64,000 bases of DNA from Hoeflea marina (lineage in GTDB: Bacteria; Pseudomonadota; Alphaproteobacteria; Rhizobiales; Rhizobiaceae): positions 186,001-250,000 of the forward strand of contig NZ_QGTR01000005.1 in assembly GCF_003182275.1 (NCBI RefSeq), written 5' to 3'. The translations under genes and the position numbers were made by a program. Under the pieces are notes generated by a model, which was given only the letters and a program-made list of their open reading frames with translations, was not told the DNA's origin and made no database searches. Shown here piece after piece: positions 25,901 through 34,181 of the stretch; position 1 is the first letter of the stretch; each line of letters opens with the position of its first letter.

Positions 25901-26764
25901 TCAGTCGGAGGGCCGATCGCGCTGCACCACCACGCTGAGCAGCGCCAGCAGTCCGGAGCCCACCATGAGGAAGAAGGAGACGGCGTTGAGCACCGGGGTC
26001 GAGCCGACCTTGACCATGCGGTCATACATGGTGATCGTCAGCGGCGCATCCGAGCCGACCAGCATCAGGGTTGTGTTGAAATTCTCGAACGACACCAGGA
26101 AGGCCACGACGAAGGCCGAGAACAGCGCCGGCATCAGGTAGGGCATGGTGACCGTCGCCAGAACCTTCAGCCGTGAAGCGCCGAGATTGAGCGCCGCCTC
26201 CTCGAGCGACACGTCGAATTTCTTCAGCCGTGCCTGGATCACCAGCGACGTGATGGTGGTCAGGAAGGAGAACTGGCCGAGCACCACCAGGAACGTGCCC
26301 GGCCGCAATGCGCTCAGATCCAGTCCGAAGGCGCGGTCGGCATTGTTGGCGACCATCGATGCGAAGACCAGGATGGAGATGCCGAGAATGACGCCCGGGA
26401 TGACCAGTGGGATGATCATCAGGATGTAGAGCGCGTTCTTGAACGGAAACTGCCGGCGCTCGAACAGGAAGGCGTTGCAGGTGCCTGCCGCCACCGACAG
26501 CGCAGAGACGATGACCCCGATGTACAGCGAGTTCGTCAGGCCGCGCAGCAGGCGGCGGTCGTGGAACATGCCGATCACCGGATCAGTGTCGCCGAAGAAC
26601 CATCCCAGCGTGAAGCCGCGCCAGGGCAGCGAGGGAACGGTGGAATCGTTGAAGGCGAACATGCCCGCTGCCACCAGCGGGGCGGCCAGATAGGCGAAAA
26701 AGCAGACGACATAGAGAACATAGACGGTTCTCAGAAGCGCGGATTGGGGTGCGGCAACGTTCAT
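25901..26764 (-). CDS. ABC transporter permease, PotC type (block B)
   Basis: A 287-residue inner-membrane permease with six predicted helices and the cytoplasmic EAA loop (SLEEAALNLGASRLKVLATVTMPYL) that docks to the ATPase. It belongs to the spermidine/putrescine-type type I importers, PotC/PotI side. It pairs with the permease encoded 4 bp upstream. The operon order binding protein, ATPase, PotB-like, PotC-like is complete. Its 3' end abuts a repeat copy at 25797-25893. Confidence 0.9.
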   Translation of the reverse strand: MNVAAPQSALLRTVYVLYVVCFFAYLAAPLVAAGMFAFNDSTVPSLPWRGFTLGWFFGDTDPVIGMFHDRRLLRGLTNSLYIGVIVSALSVAAGTCNAFLFERRQFPFKNALYILMIIPLVIPGVILGISILVFASMVANNADRAFGLDLSALRPGTFLVVLGQFSFLTTITSLVIQARLKKFDVSLEEAALNLGASRLKVLATVTMPYLMPALFSAFVVAFLVSFENFNTTLMLVGSDAPLTITMYDRMVKVGSTPVLNAVSFFLMVGSGLLALLSVVVQRDRPSD

Positions 26765-26768
26765 CGCA

Positions 26769-27638
26769 TCAATCCTTCGCCACGGTCGAGGCCAGATTCT
26801 GCCCCGTCAGCTTCAGTCCGAGCCAGATCACCATCGAGGTGAAGCCGAGCAGCAGCACACCGAAGGTGGCGCCCGCCTCCCAGTTGTAGCGGGTGATGAA
26901 CTGGTCGTAGATCTGCTCGGTGAACCACATCGAGTTCTTGCCGCCGAGCAGGATCGGCGTCAGGTAGCTGCCCGCCGTCAGCATGAAGACGATGATGCAG
27001 CCGGAGACGATGCCGGGCATGGCGTAGGGCACGATGATCCGGCGGAACACGGTGAGCCTGCTGCCGCCGAGATTGTAGCCGGCTTCCAGCATCGAGTTGT
27101 CCATGCCGTCGAGCGTCGAGACCAGCGGCACGATCATGAACAGCACGACCGTATAGACCAGCCCGATGACCACGGTGACGTCGTTGTAGAGCATCTCCAC
27201 CGGCCCGTTGACCAGCCCGACATATTGCAGCGCTCCGGAAATGAGGCCGGTCTCGCGCAACAGCACGATCCAGCCGAAGGCGCGCACCAGGTCGCTGACC
27301 CACAGCGGGATCAGGCAGAGCAGGAACAGGCCGGCGCGCGACCGGCGCTGGGCGATCTTGGCGATGTAGAAGGCGATCGGAAAGCCGACCAGCAGCGACA
27401 TCACCGTAACCAGGATCGACATCCAGGCGGTGCGCAGCAGCGTGTTCCAGTAGATCGGCTCCTGGATGAAGGCGATGTAGTTGCCGAACCCGAACTCGTA
27501 TTGCCGCGGCCCGATCTTCTCGCGCAGCGACACGAAGGTGATGCCGAGCTGCGGCAGCAGGATCAGCAGCACGATCCAGAGCACGAAGGGCGTCATCAAA
27601 AGGATAAGCGAGAGCTTGCCGGTGTCGCTGCGAAGCAT
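26769..27638 (-). CDS. ABC transporter permease, PotB type (block B)
   Basis: A 289-residue permease with six predicted helices, PotB/PotH side of the polyamine-type family. The EAA motif is in NSMLEAGYNLGGSRLTVFRRIIVPYAMPG. It forms the membrane channel with the PotC-like partner. It begins 3 bp after the ATPase stop and ends 4 bp before the next permease start, so translation is tightly coupled along the operon. The imported compound is unknown; neighbouring oxidase and aldehyde dehydrogenase genes suggest an amine. Confidence 0.9.
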   Translation of the reverse strand: MLRSDTGKLSLILLMTPFVLWIVLLILLPQLGITFVSLREKIGPRQYEFGFGNYIAFIQEPIYWNTLLRTAWMSILVTVMSLLVGFPIAFYIAKIAQRRSRAGLFLLCLIPLWVSDLVRAFGWIVLLRETGLISGALQYVGLVNGPVEMLYNDVTVVIGLVYTVVLFMIVPLVSTLDGMDNSMLEAGYNLGGSRLTVFRRIIVPYAMPGIVSGCIIVFMLTAGSYLTPILLGGKNSMWFTEQIYDQFITRYNWEAGATFGVLLLGFTSMVIWLGLKLTGQNLASTVAKD

Positions 27639-27641
27639 CGC

Positions 27642-28736
27642 TCAGCCCCCCACGCGAAAGCACAGGCCGGCGCCGTGCGCCCAGCCGACCGTCACGGCGT
27701 CGCCGGGATTGACCCTGACCTGGCCTGCGTCCATCCGGTGCACGACCTCGATGAGCAATCCCGCCTGCGTCCGCACCAGCACGCGGCTGGCCGCGCCGTT
27801 GAACAGCAGGCTGTCGACGACGCCGTCGAGCGTGTTCATGGCCGCCATAGCGGTCGCCGCGCCCTTCGCCAGCAGTTGCATCGCTTCGGGCCGGACGAAG
27901 ACCTCCACCTCGCCGCCGGTCTGCGGCCGCGCGCCGCCGATCGACGCCACCATCTCAAGCCCGTTGCCGACGGTGACCTTCGCCAGGTCCCCGGCGATCG
28001 AGGACACGGTGCCGGACCAGCGGTTGGAATCCCCGACAAAGCCGGCGACGAAGGCGGTCTTCGGCGCGTGATAGAGCGTCTCCGGCGCACCGATCTGCTC
28101 GAACCGGCCGCCATTCATCACCGCGACATTGTCGGACATGACAAGCGCTTCGGACTGATCGTGGGTGATGTAGAGGAATGTGGTGTCGAACTGGCTCTGC
28201 AACTGCTTGAGCTCGATCTTCATGTGCTCGCGCAGCTTGAGATCTAGCGCGCCCAGCGGCTCGTCGAGCAGCAGCACGTCGGGATTGAGCACCATGCAGC
28301 GGGCGATGGCGATGCGCTGCTTCTGCCCGCCCGACAGTTGCGAAATCTGCTTCTCCTGCACGCCGGGCATCGAGATGCGCTCCAGCACGGAAGCGACCTT
28401 CGCGGTGATGTCGGCCTTGTTCTCGCCGCGGCAGCGCAGGCCATAGGCAATGTTCTCGCCGACATTCATCATGGGAAACAGCGCCAGGTGCTGGAACACC
28501 ATCTTGACGTTGCGCTTGTTGGGCGGCGTGGTGACGACGGATTTGCCCTTCAGCCGGATGTCGCCGCTGTTGGGATTCTCGAATCCCGCGATCATCCGCA
28601 TCAGGGTCGTCTTGCCGCAGCCGGAGGGGCCGAGGATCGAGAAGAACGAGCCGCTGGGGATTTCCAGCGACACGCCGTCGACCGCCGTGAACGGGCCGAA
28701 GCGCTTGACGAGATTTTCGCATTCGAGGTCAAACAT
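27642..28736 (-). CDS. ABC transporter ATP-binding protein, PotA type (block B)
   Basis: A 364-residue ATPase. Walker A is GPSGCGKT at 36-43, the signature is LSGGQKQRIAIAR, Walker B is VLLLDEPLGALD, followed by the switch His in YITHDQSEAL. A C-terminal TOBE/OB extension (about 245-360) is typical of PotA and sugar-type importers. The ATG at 28736 is preceded by AGGGCG; a longer frame to 28799 is less likely because it would enclose the hairpin at 28784-28810. That hairpin separates it from the binding-protein gene. Confidence 0.92.
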   Translation of the reverse strand: MFDLECENLVKRFGPFTAVDGVSLEIPSGSFFSILGPSGCGKTTLMRMIAGFENPNSGDIRLKGKSVVTTPPNKRNVKMVFQHLALFPMMNVGENIAYGLRCRGENKADITAKVASVLERISMPGVQEKQISQLSGGQKQRIAIARCMVLNPDVLLLDEPLGALDLKLREHMKIELKQLQSQFDTTFLYITHDQSEALVMSDNVAVMNGGRFEQIGAPETLYHAPKTAFVAGFVGDSNRWSGTVSSIAGDLAKVTVGNGLEMVASIGGARPQTGGEVEVFVRPEAMQLLAKGAATAMAAMNTLDGVVDSLLFNGAASRVLVRTQAGLLIEVVHRMDAGQVRVNPGDAVTVGWAHGAGLCFRVGG

Positions 28737-28783
28737 TGGCTTCGCCCTGTCTCTGGATTGGGAGGCCGCAGATTGGCCGGTTT

Positions 28784-28810
28784 GCCGGGAGGGGGTCATT
28801 CCCTCCCGGC
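28784..28810 (-). terminator. Intercistronic hairpin after the block B binding-protein gene
   Basis: A perfect 10-bp stem (GCCGGGAGGG and its complement) with a 7-nt loop lies between the binding-protein stop and the ATPase start. No T-run. Such hairpins commonly raise the level of the binding-protein message relative to the membrane genes. Confidence 0.6.
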
Positions 28811-28826
28811 GGGACTGGTGCCGGTG

Positions 28827-29903
28827 CTACTCGGTGGCAGCCTTGATCTTCTCGAGTGTCTTGCCTTCCATGTCTTCCACGCCGGGAGGAATGTTGGCAA
28901 AGAACTTGAGGTTGTCGATGTCCTTGTCGGTGAACGCCGCGGTGACGGCCGCGCGCTTGTCTTCGGGCAGCAGATCCTTGGCGCCCTTGACCGACGCCTG
29001 GGATCCGGTCGAGGCCGACATCAGCTTGACGATCTCGGGCTGCAGCACGAAGTTGATCCACTTGTAGGCAGCATCGTCGGCCTCTCCCTTGGCCGGAATG
29101 GTGAAGGTGTCGATCCAGGCCAGTGCGCCGGTTGTCGGCGGGATGAAGTGGATGTTGGGGTTCTGCGCATACAGCTTGTAGGCAGTCGAATCCCAGGTTT
29201 CGGAAGCCACCACTTCGCCCGACAGCATCAGGTTGGACAGGTCGTCGCCGCCGGTCCAGTAGGTCTTGAGGTTGTCCTTGCAGGCAATGAGCTTTTCGGC
29301 GACCTTGTCGAGAATCGTCTGGTACTTGTCGAGGTCGCTGTAGGCGGCGAACGGATCCTCGCCCATGGCGAAGGCGGTGCCGAGCAGGATGGTGCGCTTG
29401 AGGCGCATCGAGGTCTTGCCCTTGTACTGCGGATCGCAGAGGTCCGACCAGCTCTTCAGGTCCGGCACCTTGGAGACGTCGGCCATCAGGCCGGACGTGC
29501 CCCACTGATGCGGCACGGCGTAGACTTGGCCGTCGATCGTCGTGTTCGCCTTCACCCCCTCGAGCAGCTTGGGCTCCATCACCGAAGTGTCGATCTTGGT
29601 GAGATCCAGCGGCTTGTAGATGCCGTATTCCTGCTGCACCGCGTAGATGCGGTCGTGGCTCGGCTGCGCCAGGTCGAATCCGGCGCCGCCGGTGGCGCGC
29701 AGCTTGGCGACCATTTCCTCGTTGTTGGAAAATGTCACCTCGACCTGGATGTCTGGGTATTTCTCTTCGAACAGCTTGATGATCTCGTCCGGCGCATAGC
29801 TGCCCCATGTCAGCAGGCGCAAGGTTTCGGCACTCGACGCGCCAGTGGAGACGGCGATGATCACGGCCGCCGTGGCCAACAATTTGCTTCCCAGGAATTT
29901 CAT
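28827..29903 (-). CDS. Polyamine-type ABC solute-binding protein (block B)
   Basis: A 358-residue periplasmic protein with a Sec signal peptide (about 1-25, cleavage after ASSA). The PotD/PotF-like fold shows in LRLLTWGSYAPDEIIKLFEEKY, NNEEMVAKLRATGGAGFDLAQPS, VPHQWGTSGLM and GEVVASETWDSTAYKLY. It delivers the ligand to the three downstream ABC components. AGAGGAG lies 8 nt before the ATG. Its promoter must be in the 207 bp upstream, which contains ATTGG/CCAAT elements like those beside the MocR gene. Ligand unknown. Confidence 0.9.
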   Translation of the reverse strand: MKFLGSKLLATAAVIIAVSTGASSAETLRLLTWGSYAPDEIIKLFEEKYPDIQVEVTFSNNEEMVAKLRATGGAGFDLAQPSHDRIYAVQQEYGIYKPLDLTKIDTSVMEPKLLEGVKANTTIDGQVYAVPHQWGTSGLMADVSKVPDLKSWSDLCDPQYKGKTSMRLKRTILLGTAFAMGEDPFAAYSDLDKYQTILDKVAEKLIACKDNLKTYWTGGDDLSNLMLSGEVVASETWDSTAYKLYAQNPNIHFIPPTTGALAWIDTFTIPAKGEADDAAYKWINFVLQPEIVKLMSASTGSQASVKGAKDLLPEDKRAAVTAAFTDKDIDNLKFFANIPPGVEDMEGKTLEKIKAATE

Positions 29904-30110
29904 GTCGCTCTCCTCTTGTGGCGCTGATGCGCCGTTCCGTTGTTGCTGCCCGGTCTCCGGTCTTCAGGCCGGAGTTTCGTGCGACAGTCTTCTGATGCCT
30001 TTGGACGCACGCTTCATGCGGATCGGCAGGCTTGCATCAAAAGGTCGTATTGGCTCTGTTGAAAGGTCCATTCTCTATTATGAACAAGACCAATTTGACT
30101 GCCGTCCCGC

Positions 30111-31409
30111 TCACAGATTGATACGGTCGCGAATTCGGTACCAGTTGATCGCCGGCGCCAGAAACCATGGGTTTCCCGTGTAGTAGCGGCGCGCCGGAAA
30201 ACCGGTGGCGCCATATCCGGTCTCCCCCTCCGGCAGGCCGAGCACCCGCTGGCCCGTGCGCATGCCGAGATAGCTCGCCATGCCGACGCCGGACCCGCAG
30301 TAGCCCATGGCATAATGGACCCCGTCCTGCTGCCCGGTATGGGCCAGCTCATCGAAGGTGTAGCCGACGAAACCCATCCAGGAGTGCGACACCCTGGTTT
30401 GGTGCAGTTGCGGGAACAGCCGCACCAGTTCGCGGCGCAGCAGCCTGCCGCTCCGGCGCGGGTCGGTCTCGGACATGCTCACCCGTCCGCCGAACAGGAT
30501 CCGCCGCCGGTCGGGGGAAGCTCGGAAGTAATAGAGCACGCGGCGCGTGTCGGAAATCACCCGGTTGCGCGGGATAAGCTCGTCCATCAGCGCTTCCGGA
30601 ATCTCTTCCGTGGCGATCACGTAGCTGCCGATCGGGATGATCCGGCGCTGGTGCCAACGCGACAGCGGGCCGCTGTAGGCATTGGTGGCGATGACGACGT
30701 TCCGAGTCCGGATCCGGCCGCTGGCGGTCGCCACATCGAAGCCGGTTCCGTCCCGCACAATCGCGTTGACCTTGCAGAACGGCACGATCGTCGCGCCCGC
30801 CGCACGCACCCGCTCCATGAGGCCTGCGTGATAGCGGCCGGGATCGAGCGATGCGTGATTGGGAAACACCACCCCGCCACAATAGGCGTCGGTGCCCAGT
30901 TCCGTGCGCTGCTCCGCACGCGAGATCACATGTGCCGGAACTTCGAACCCGGCGGGCTGGTTGCGCGTCGACTGCGTGAGCTTGCGCAGCGCAGCCTCAT
31001 TGTGGGCGACATGGAAACGGCCGACGACGCCGAAGTCGCAGTCGATGGATTCCGACTCGACGAAGTCCTCGATCCAGCGCAGCGAGTCCCTGCCATCCTG
31101 CATCACCCGGCGCGCCACATCATCGCCATGACGGCGCGCCAGCGTCTCGAAACCCGGCTTGACGCTGGTGCTGATCTGTCCGCCATTGCGCGTCGAGCAG
31201 CCCCAACCGGCCGCCTCCGCGTCGCAGACCACCACATTGCGGCCGCCGCGGGCCATCTGCAGCGCCGCGTTCAGACCAGTATAACCCGATCCGACCACCA
31301 CCACGTCGGCCGTCGCCGGCAGAACAGTCCTGGCCGTCGCCTCGCGCGGCGAGGTCTCCCACCAATAGGGCGTCATTTTCACATCGGCGGTGAAATCCTC
31401 GTCTTGCAT
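30111..31409 (-). CDS. FAD-dependent amine/amino-acid oxidoreductase (DadA/PuuB type)
   Basis: A 432-residue flavoprotein of the glycine-oxidase/DadA superfamily. The FAD fingerprint is VVVVGSGYTGLNAAL (Gly40, Gly42, Gly45) and the GWGCSTRNGGQIS segment is characteristic of the PuuB-like group. RTRNVVIATNAYSG is the second nucleotide strand and GYCGSGVGMASYLG the C-terminal FAD motif. It probably oxidises a secondary or primary amine to an imine/aldehyde. The ATG at 31409 comes 4 bp after the aldehyde dehydrogenase stop, whose last codons supply the GAGG ribosome site, so the pair is one operon. Confidence 0.87.
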   Translation of the reverse strand: MQDEDFTADVKMTPYWWETSPREATARTVLPATADVVVVGSGYTGLNAALQMARGGRNVVVCDAEAAGWGCSTRNGGQISTSVKPGFETLARRHGDDVARRVMQDGRDSLRWIEDFVESESIDCDFGVVGRFHVAHNEAALRKLTQSTRNQPAGFEVPAHVISRAEQRTELGTDAYCGGVVFPNHASLDPGRYHAGLMERVRAAGATIVPFCKVNAIVRDGTGFDVATASGRIRTRNVVIATNAYSGPLSRWHQRRIIPIGSYVIATEEIPEALMDELIPRNRVISDTRRVLYYFRASPDRRRILFGGRVSMSETDPRRSGRLLRRELVRLFPQLHQTRVSHSWMGFVGYTFDELAHTGQQDGVHYAMGYCGSGVGMASYLGMRTGQRVLGLPEGETGYGATGFPARRYYTGNPWFLAPAINWYRIRDRINL

Positions 31410-31413
31410 GCGG

Positions 31414-32910
31414 TTATCCCTCGATCCGTGCGGCAACGCTCTTCACTCTGGAGTAGACCTCGAGCGCCGCCAAACCCTTTTCGCGTCCGAAGCCCGACAT
31501 CTTGGTGCCGCCGAAAGGCACCTCGATGCCGCCGGCGAAATATTCGTTGATGAAGACCTGTCCCGCCTCGATGTCGCGCGCCAGCCGGTGTGCGGTGCCG
31601 AAATCGCGGGTGTAGATGCCTGCGACCAGGCCGAACGGCGTGTCGTTGGCGACTTCGAGCGCCTCCTCCTCGCCGTCCACCACCTGGACGGTGAGCACCG
31701 GGCCGAAAATCTCCTCCTGCACCACCGCATCCTGCCGCGCGACATTGTCGAGAATGGTCGGCTCGAAGAACCAGCCTGCGCCGCTCGCCGGATCGACTGT
31801 CCGGCTGCCGCCCGTGGCGATCTCGACGCCGCGGTCTCGCGCTGCATCGACATAAGAGGCGACCTTGTCGAGATGCCCGGCGGAATTCAGCGGTCCGAAT
31901 TGTGGCCGGCGGAGGCCATGGCCGATCGTCAGCTGGCGGGCTCGGTCGACCAGTCGGCCGACCATTTCGGCGTGGATGCGGCGGTCGATCACGAGCCGCG
32001 AGCCGGCCGAACAGATCTGTCCCGCATTCTCGAAGATCGCACCCAGCACGCCTTCGACCGCGGCGTCGAGATCGGCGTCGGCGAGCACCACCACCGGCGA
32101 CTTGCCGCCAAGCTCCAGCAACACGCTGCTGACGGCGGGCGCGGCCGCCTGCATGACGCTCACGCCCGTCATCACCGAACCGGTGAACGAGACATGCCGT
32201 ACATCCCGGTGCGCCACCAGCGGCGCGCCGGCATCAACGCCGGTGCCGGTGACGACGTTGAGAACGCCAGCCGGCAGTCCCGCCTGGTGCAGGATCTCCG
32301 CCAGCATCAGCGCCGTCAGCGGCGTCTGCTCGGCCGGCTTGGCCACCACGGTGCAGCCCGCCGCCAGTGCCGGGGCGATTCCGCGGGCTGCCGTCGACAG
32401 CGGATAGTTCCAGGGAATGATATGCGCCGTCACGCCGACGGGCTCATGATGCGAATAGCCGAGATGGTTCGGACCCAGCGGAAATGTAGCGCCCTGCAGC
32501 TTGTCGGCAGCGCCCGCATAGTAGTCGAAACAGCGCGCAGCGCCGCTCACATCGCCTTCCGCCTCCTGCAGCGGCTTGCCGCAATCGAGGCATTCCGCCA
32601 CCGCCAGACGCCCGGCATGAGCCCGGATCAGCTCGGCGGCGCGCGCCAGAATGCGGCCGCGCTCCGACGCCCTGGTCCGGCCCCAGCTTTTCTGGGCGCG
32701 CCGCGCCGCATCCACCGCCCGGTCGACATCGCCGACGGATCCGGCCGCGAAGTCGTGGAACGCCCGCGCCGACCCGGCATCGAAGCTCTGCATCCGCCCG
32801 CCATCGGACGAGGCGACCCATTCTCCGTCGATGAAATGCCGATCCGGCAGGCCGGCGAGTGTGCCGGTGCGGAAATAGTCCTCGACCATCTGCCTGGTGT
32901 CATCGCTCAT
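31414..32910 (-). CDS. NAD(P)-dependent aldehyde dehydrogenase (block B)
   Basis: A 498-residue ALDH. HIIPWNYPLSTAARGIAPALAAG (substrate tunnel and cofactor strand) leads to VSFTGSVMTG; the base is Glu266 in LELGGK and the nucleophile Cys300 in NAGQICSAGSR. The C-terminal VPFGGTKMSGFGREKG is typical of betaine-, gamma-aminobutyraldehyde- and PuuC-like dehydrogenases. It would oxidise the aldehyde made by the flavoprotein encoded next. It starts 1 bp after the stop of the enolase-superfamily gene. Substrate not determined. Confidence 0.92.
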   Translation of the reverse strand: MSDDTRQMVEDYFRTGTLAGLPDRHFIDGEWVASSDGGRMQSFDAGSARAFHDFAAGSVGDVDRAVDAARRAQKSWGRTRASERGRILARAAELIRAHAGRLAVAECLDCGKPLQEAEGDVSGAARCFDYYAGAADKLQGATFPLGPNHLGYSHHEPVGVTAHIIPWNYPLSTAARGIAPALAAGCTVVAKPAEQTPLTALMLAEILHQAGLPAGVLNVVTGTGVDAGAPLVAHRDVRHVSFTGSVMTGVSVMQAAAPAVSSVLLELGGKSPVVVLADADLDAAVEGVLGAIFENAGQICSAGSRLVIDRRIHAEMVGRLVDRARQLTIGHGLRRPQFGPLNSAGHLDKVASYVDAARDRGVEIATGGSRTVDPASGAGWFFEPTILDNVARQDAVVQEEIFGPVLTVQVVDGEEEALEVANDTPFGLVAGIYTRDFGTAHRLARDIEAGQVFINEYFAGGIEVPFGGTKMSGFGREKGLAALEVYSRVKSVAARIEG

Positions 32911-32911
32911 C

Positions 32912-34015
32912 TCAGTCGGCTCCGCTGATCTGATAGGCGGACCGGGCCAGCCATTCCGGCTCGATCTCGACGCCCCAACCGGGCTCGTCGGTCACTGTCG
33001 CCTGGCCATCGACGATGGCGTAGGGATCGTTGCGGAACAGGCCCTGCTGCCAGGGATAGTAATCGAGGCCCTCGATCGAGAATTCGAGATACTTGCCGGC
33101 ATTGGGGATTGCGCGCAAAAGGTGCATGGTGAACAGCGTCACCATCGAGAGATTGGCGCAATGCGGTGTCACGGGCAGTCCGGCGGCCTCGGCCATCCGC
33201 GCCACCCGGAGCGTTCGGCTGATTCCGCCGAGATAGCAGATGTCCGGCTGCACGATGTCGACGGCCCGCATCTCGATCATCCGCCGCCAATGCGTGAGGT
33301 CCCAGTCCTGCTCGCCGCCCGAGACGTCGATCGACAGCGTGTCGCACACCTCTTTGGTCTGCTCCATTTCCCAGTAGGGGCAGGGTTCCTCGTAGTGGCT
33401 GTAGCCGCTGTCCTCCAGCATGCGGCCCACCTCGATGGCGCGCGCCGGCGAATAGCAGGAATTGGCGTCGATCAGCAGGGCGACCGCGTCGCCCAGCTCG
33501 CGCCGCATCAAAGGGATGATCTCTTCCGTGCGGCCGGGCCATTCATCCTGGTTGCGGCCGACCTCGGCGCCGGCGCGCACCTTGAAGGCGTCGAACCCGT
33601 CGCGATCGCGCAGCCGCTTGAGCCGCTCCGCCTCGTCCTTCGGCGTGATGTCGCGTTTCATCGAGGAGGCATAGGCGCGCAGCGGTCCGGCGCTGCCACC
33701 GAGAAGCGCCGCCACCGGCTTGCCCGCCTGCTTGCCGCGCAGATCCCACACCGCAGTGTCGAGCCCCCCCATGGCGCGGCACAGATAGGAGCCGGGAAAC
33801 TTGTGCTCGCGCTCCATGATCCGGTCGAGATGGTCGTCGAGATCGGCGATATCGACGCCGATGCTCCAAGGCGCTACCTGACGGTGCAGCACCTGCGCGG
33901 TAATGTCGGAATGGTAGGTCGAAATTTGCCCCCAGCCCGTGTCGCCGGCTTCGTCGGTGACCCTGACGAAGCCGGCGAACGGCGTGGAGAAGGTTTCGAT
34001 GGCCTTGATCTTCAT
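32912..34015 (-). CDS. Mandelate racemase/enolase-superfamily enzyme
   Basis: A 367-residue enzyme with the capping domain (1-125) and TIM barrel. Catalytic features are clear: Lys145-x-Arg147 (FKVRAG), metal ligands Asp183 (LIDANS), Glu209 or Glu210 (YEEP) and Glu235 (GEQD), and the Asp258/His285 dyad region (VQPDICYLGG; VTPHCANLS). The superfamily abstracts a proton alpha to a carboxylate, giving racemisation, epimerisation or dehydration. Substrate unknown. It is the first gene of the block B catabolic operon, divergent from the MocR regulator. Its association with an amine oxidase and polyamine-type importer suggests an amino-acid or betaine epimerase rather than a sugar-acid dehydratase; this is inference. 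Confidence 0.88.
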   Translation of the reverse strand: MKIKAIETFSTPFAGFVRVTDEAGDTGWGQISTYHSDITAQVLHRQVAPWSIGVDIADLDDHLDRIMEREHKFPGSYLCRAMGGLDTAVWDLRGKQAGKPVAALLGGSAGPLRAYASSMKRDITPKDEAERLKRLRDRDGFDAFKVRAGAEVGRNQDEWPGRTEEIIPLMRRELGDAVALLIDANSCYSPARAIEVGRMLEDSGYSHYEEPCPYWEMEQTKEVCDTLSIDVSGGEQDWDLTHWRRMIEMRAVDIVQPDICYLGGISRTLRVARMAEAAGLPVTPHCANLSMVTLFTMHLLRAIPNAGKYLEFSIEGLDYYPWQQGLFRNDPYAIVDGQATVTDEPGWGVEIEPEWLARSAYQISGAD

Positions 34016-34106
34016 CTGCGCTGCCCTTGCATGGTGTCACCCGCCGCCGCAGTCTCGCGGATCCAGCCGATGTGGTCTGTGCGCGGAACTTCGGCCATGA
34101 TTGGCC

Positions 34107-34145
34107 TTCCAAACAGATCCATTTTGGAATATTGGTCATGCCAAT
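34107..34145. promoter_or_regulatory. Compound operator between MocR and the catabolic operon
   Basis: Two nested inverted repeats: TTCCAAA (34107-34113) with TTTGGAA (34123-34129), and ATTGG (34131-34135) with CCAAT (34141-34145); a further ATTGG is at 34100-34104. The array lies in the 166-bp divergent gap and ends 36 bp before the MocR start. Confidence 0.6.
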
Positions 34146-34181
34146 CGCGACGGCATCAAACCAGGGGAAACTCCGAGCACG

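Noticed and set aside
18487-31409. A complete Puu putrescine pathway (PuuA-PuuB-PuuC-PuuD)
   Set aside because: PuuA-, PuuB- and PuuC-like genes exist but lie in different operons with different regulators, and no PuuD amidase is present.
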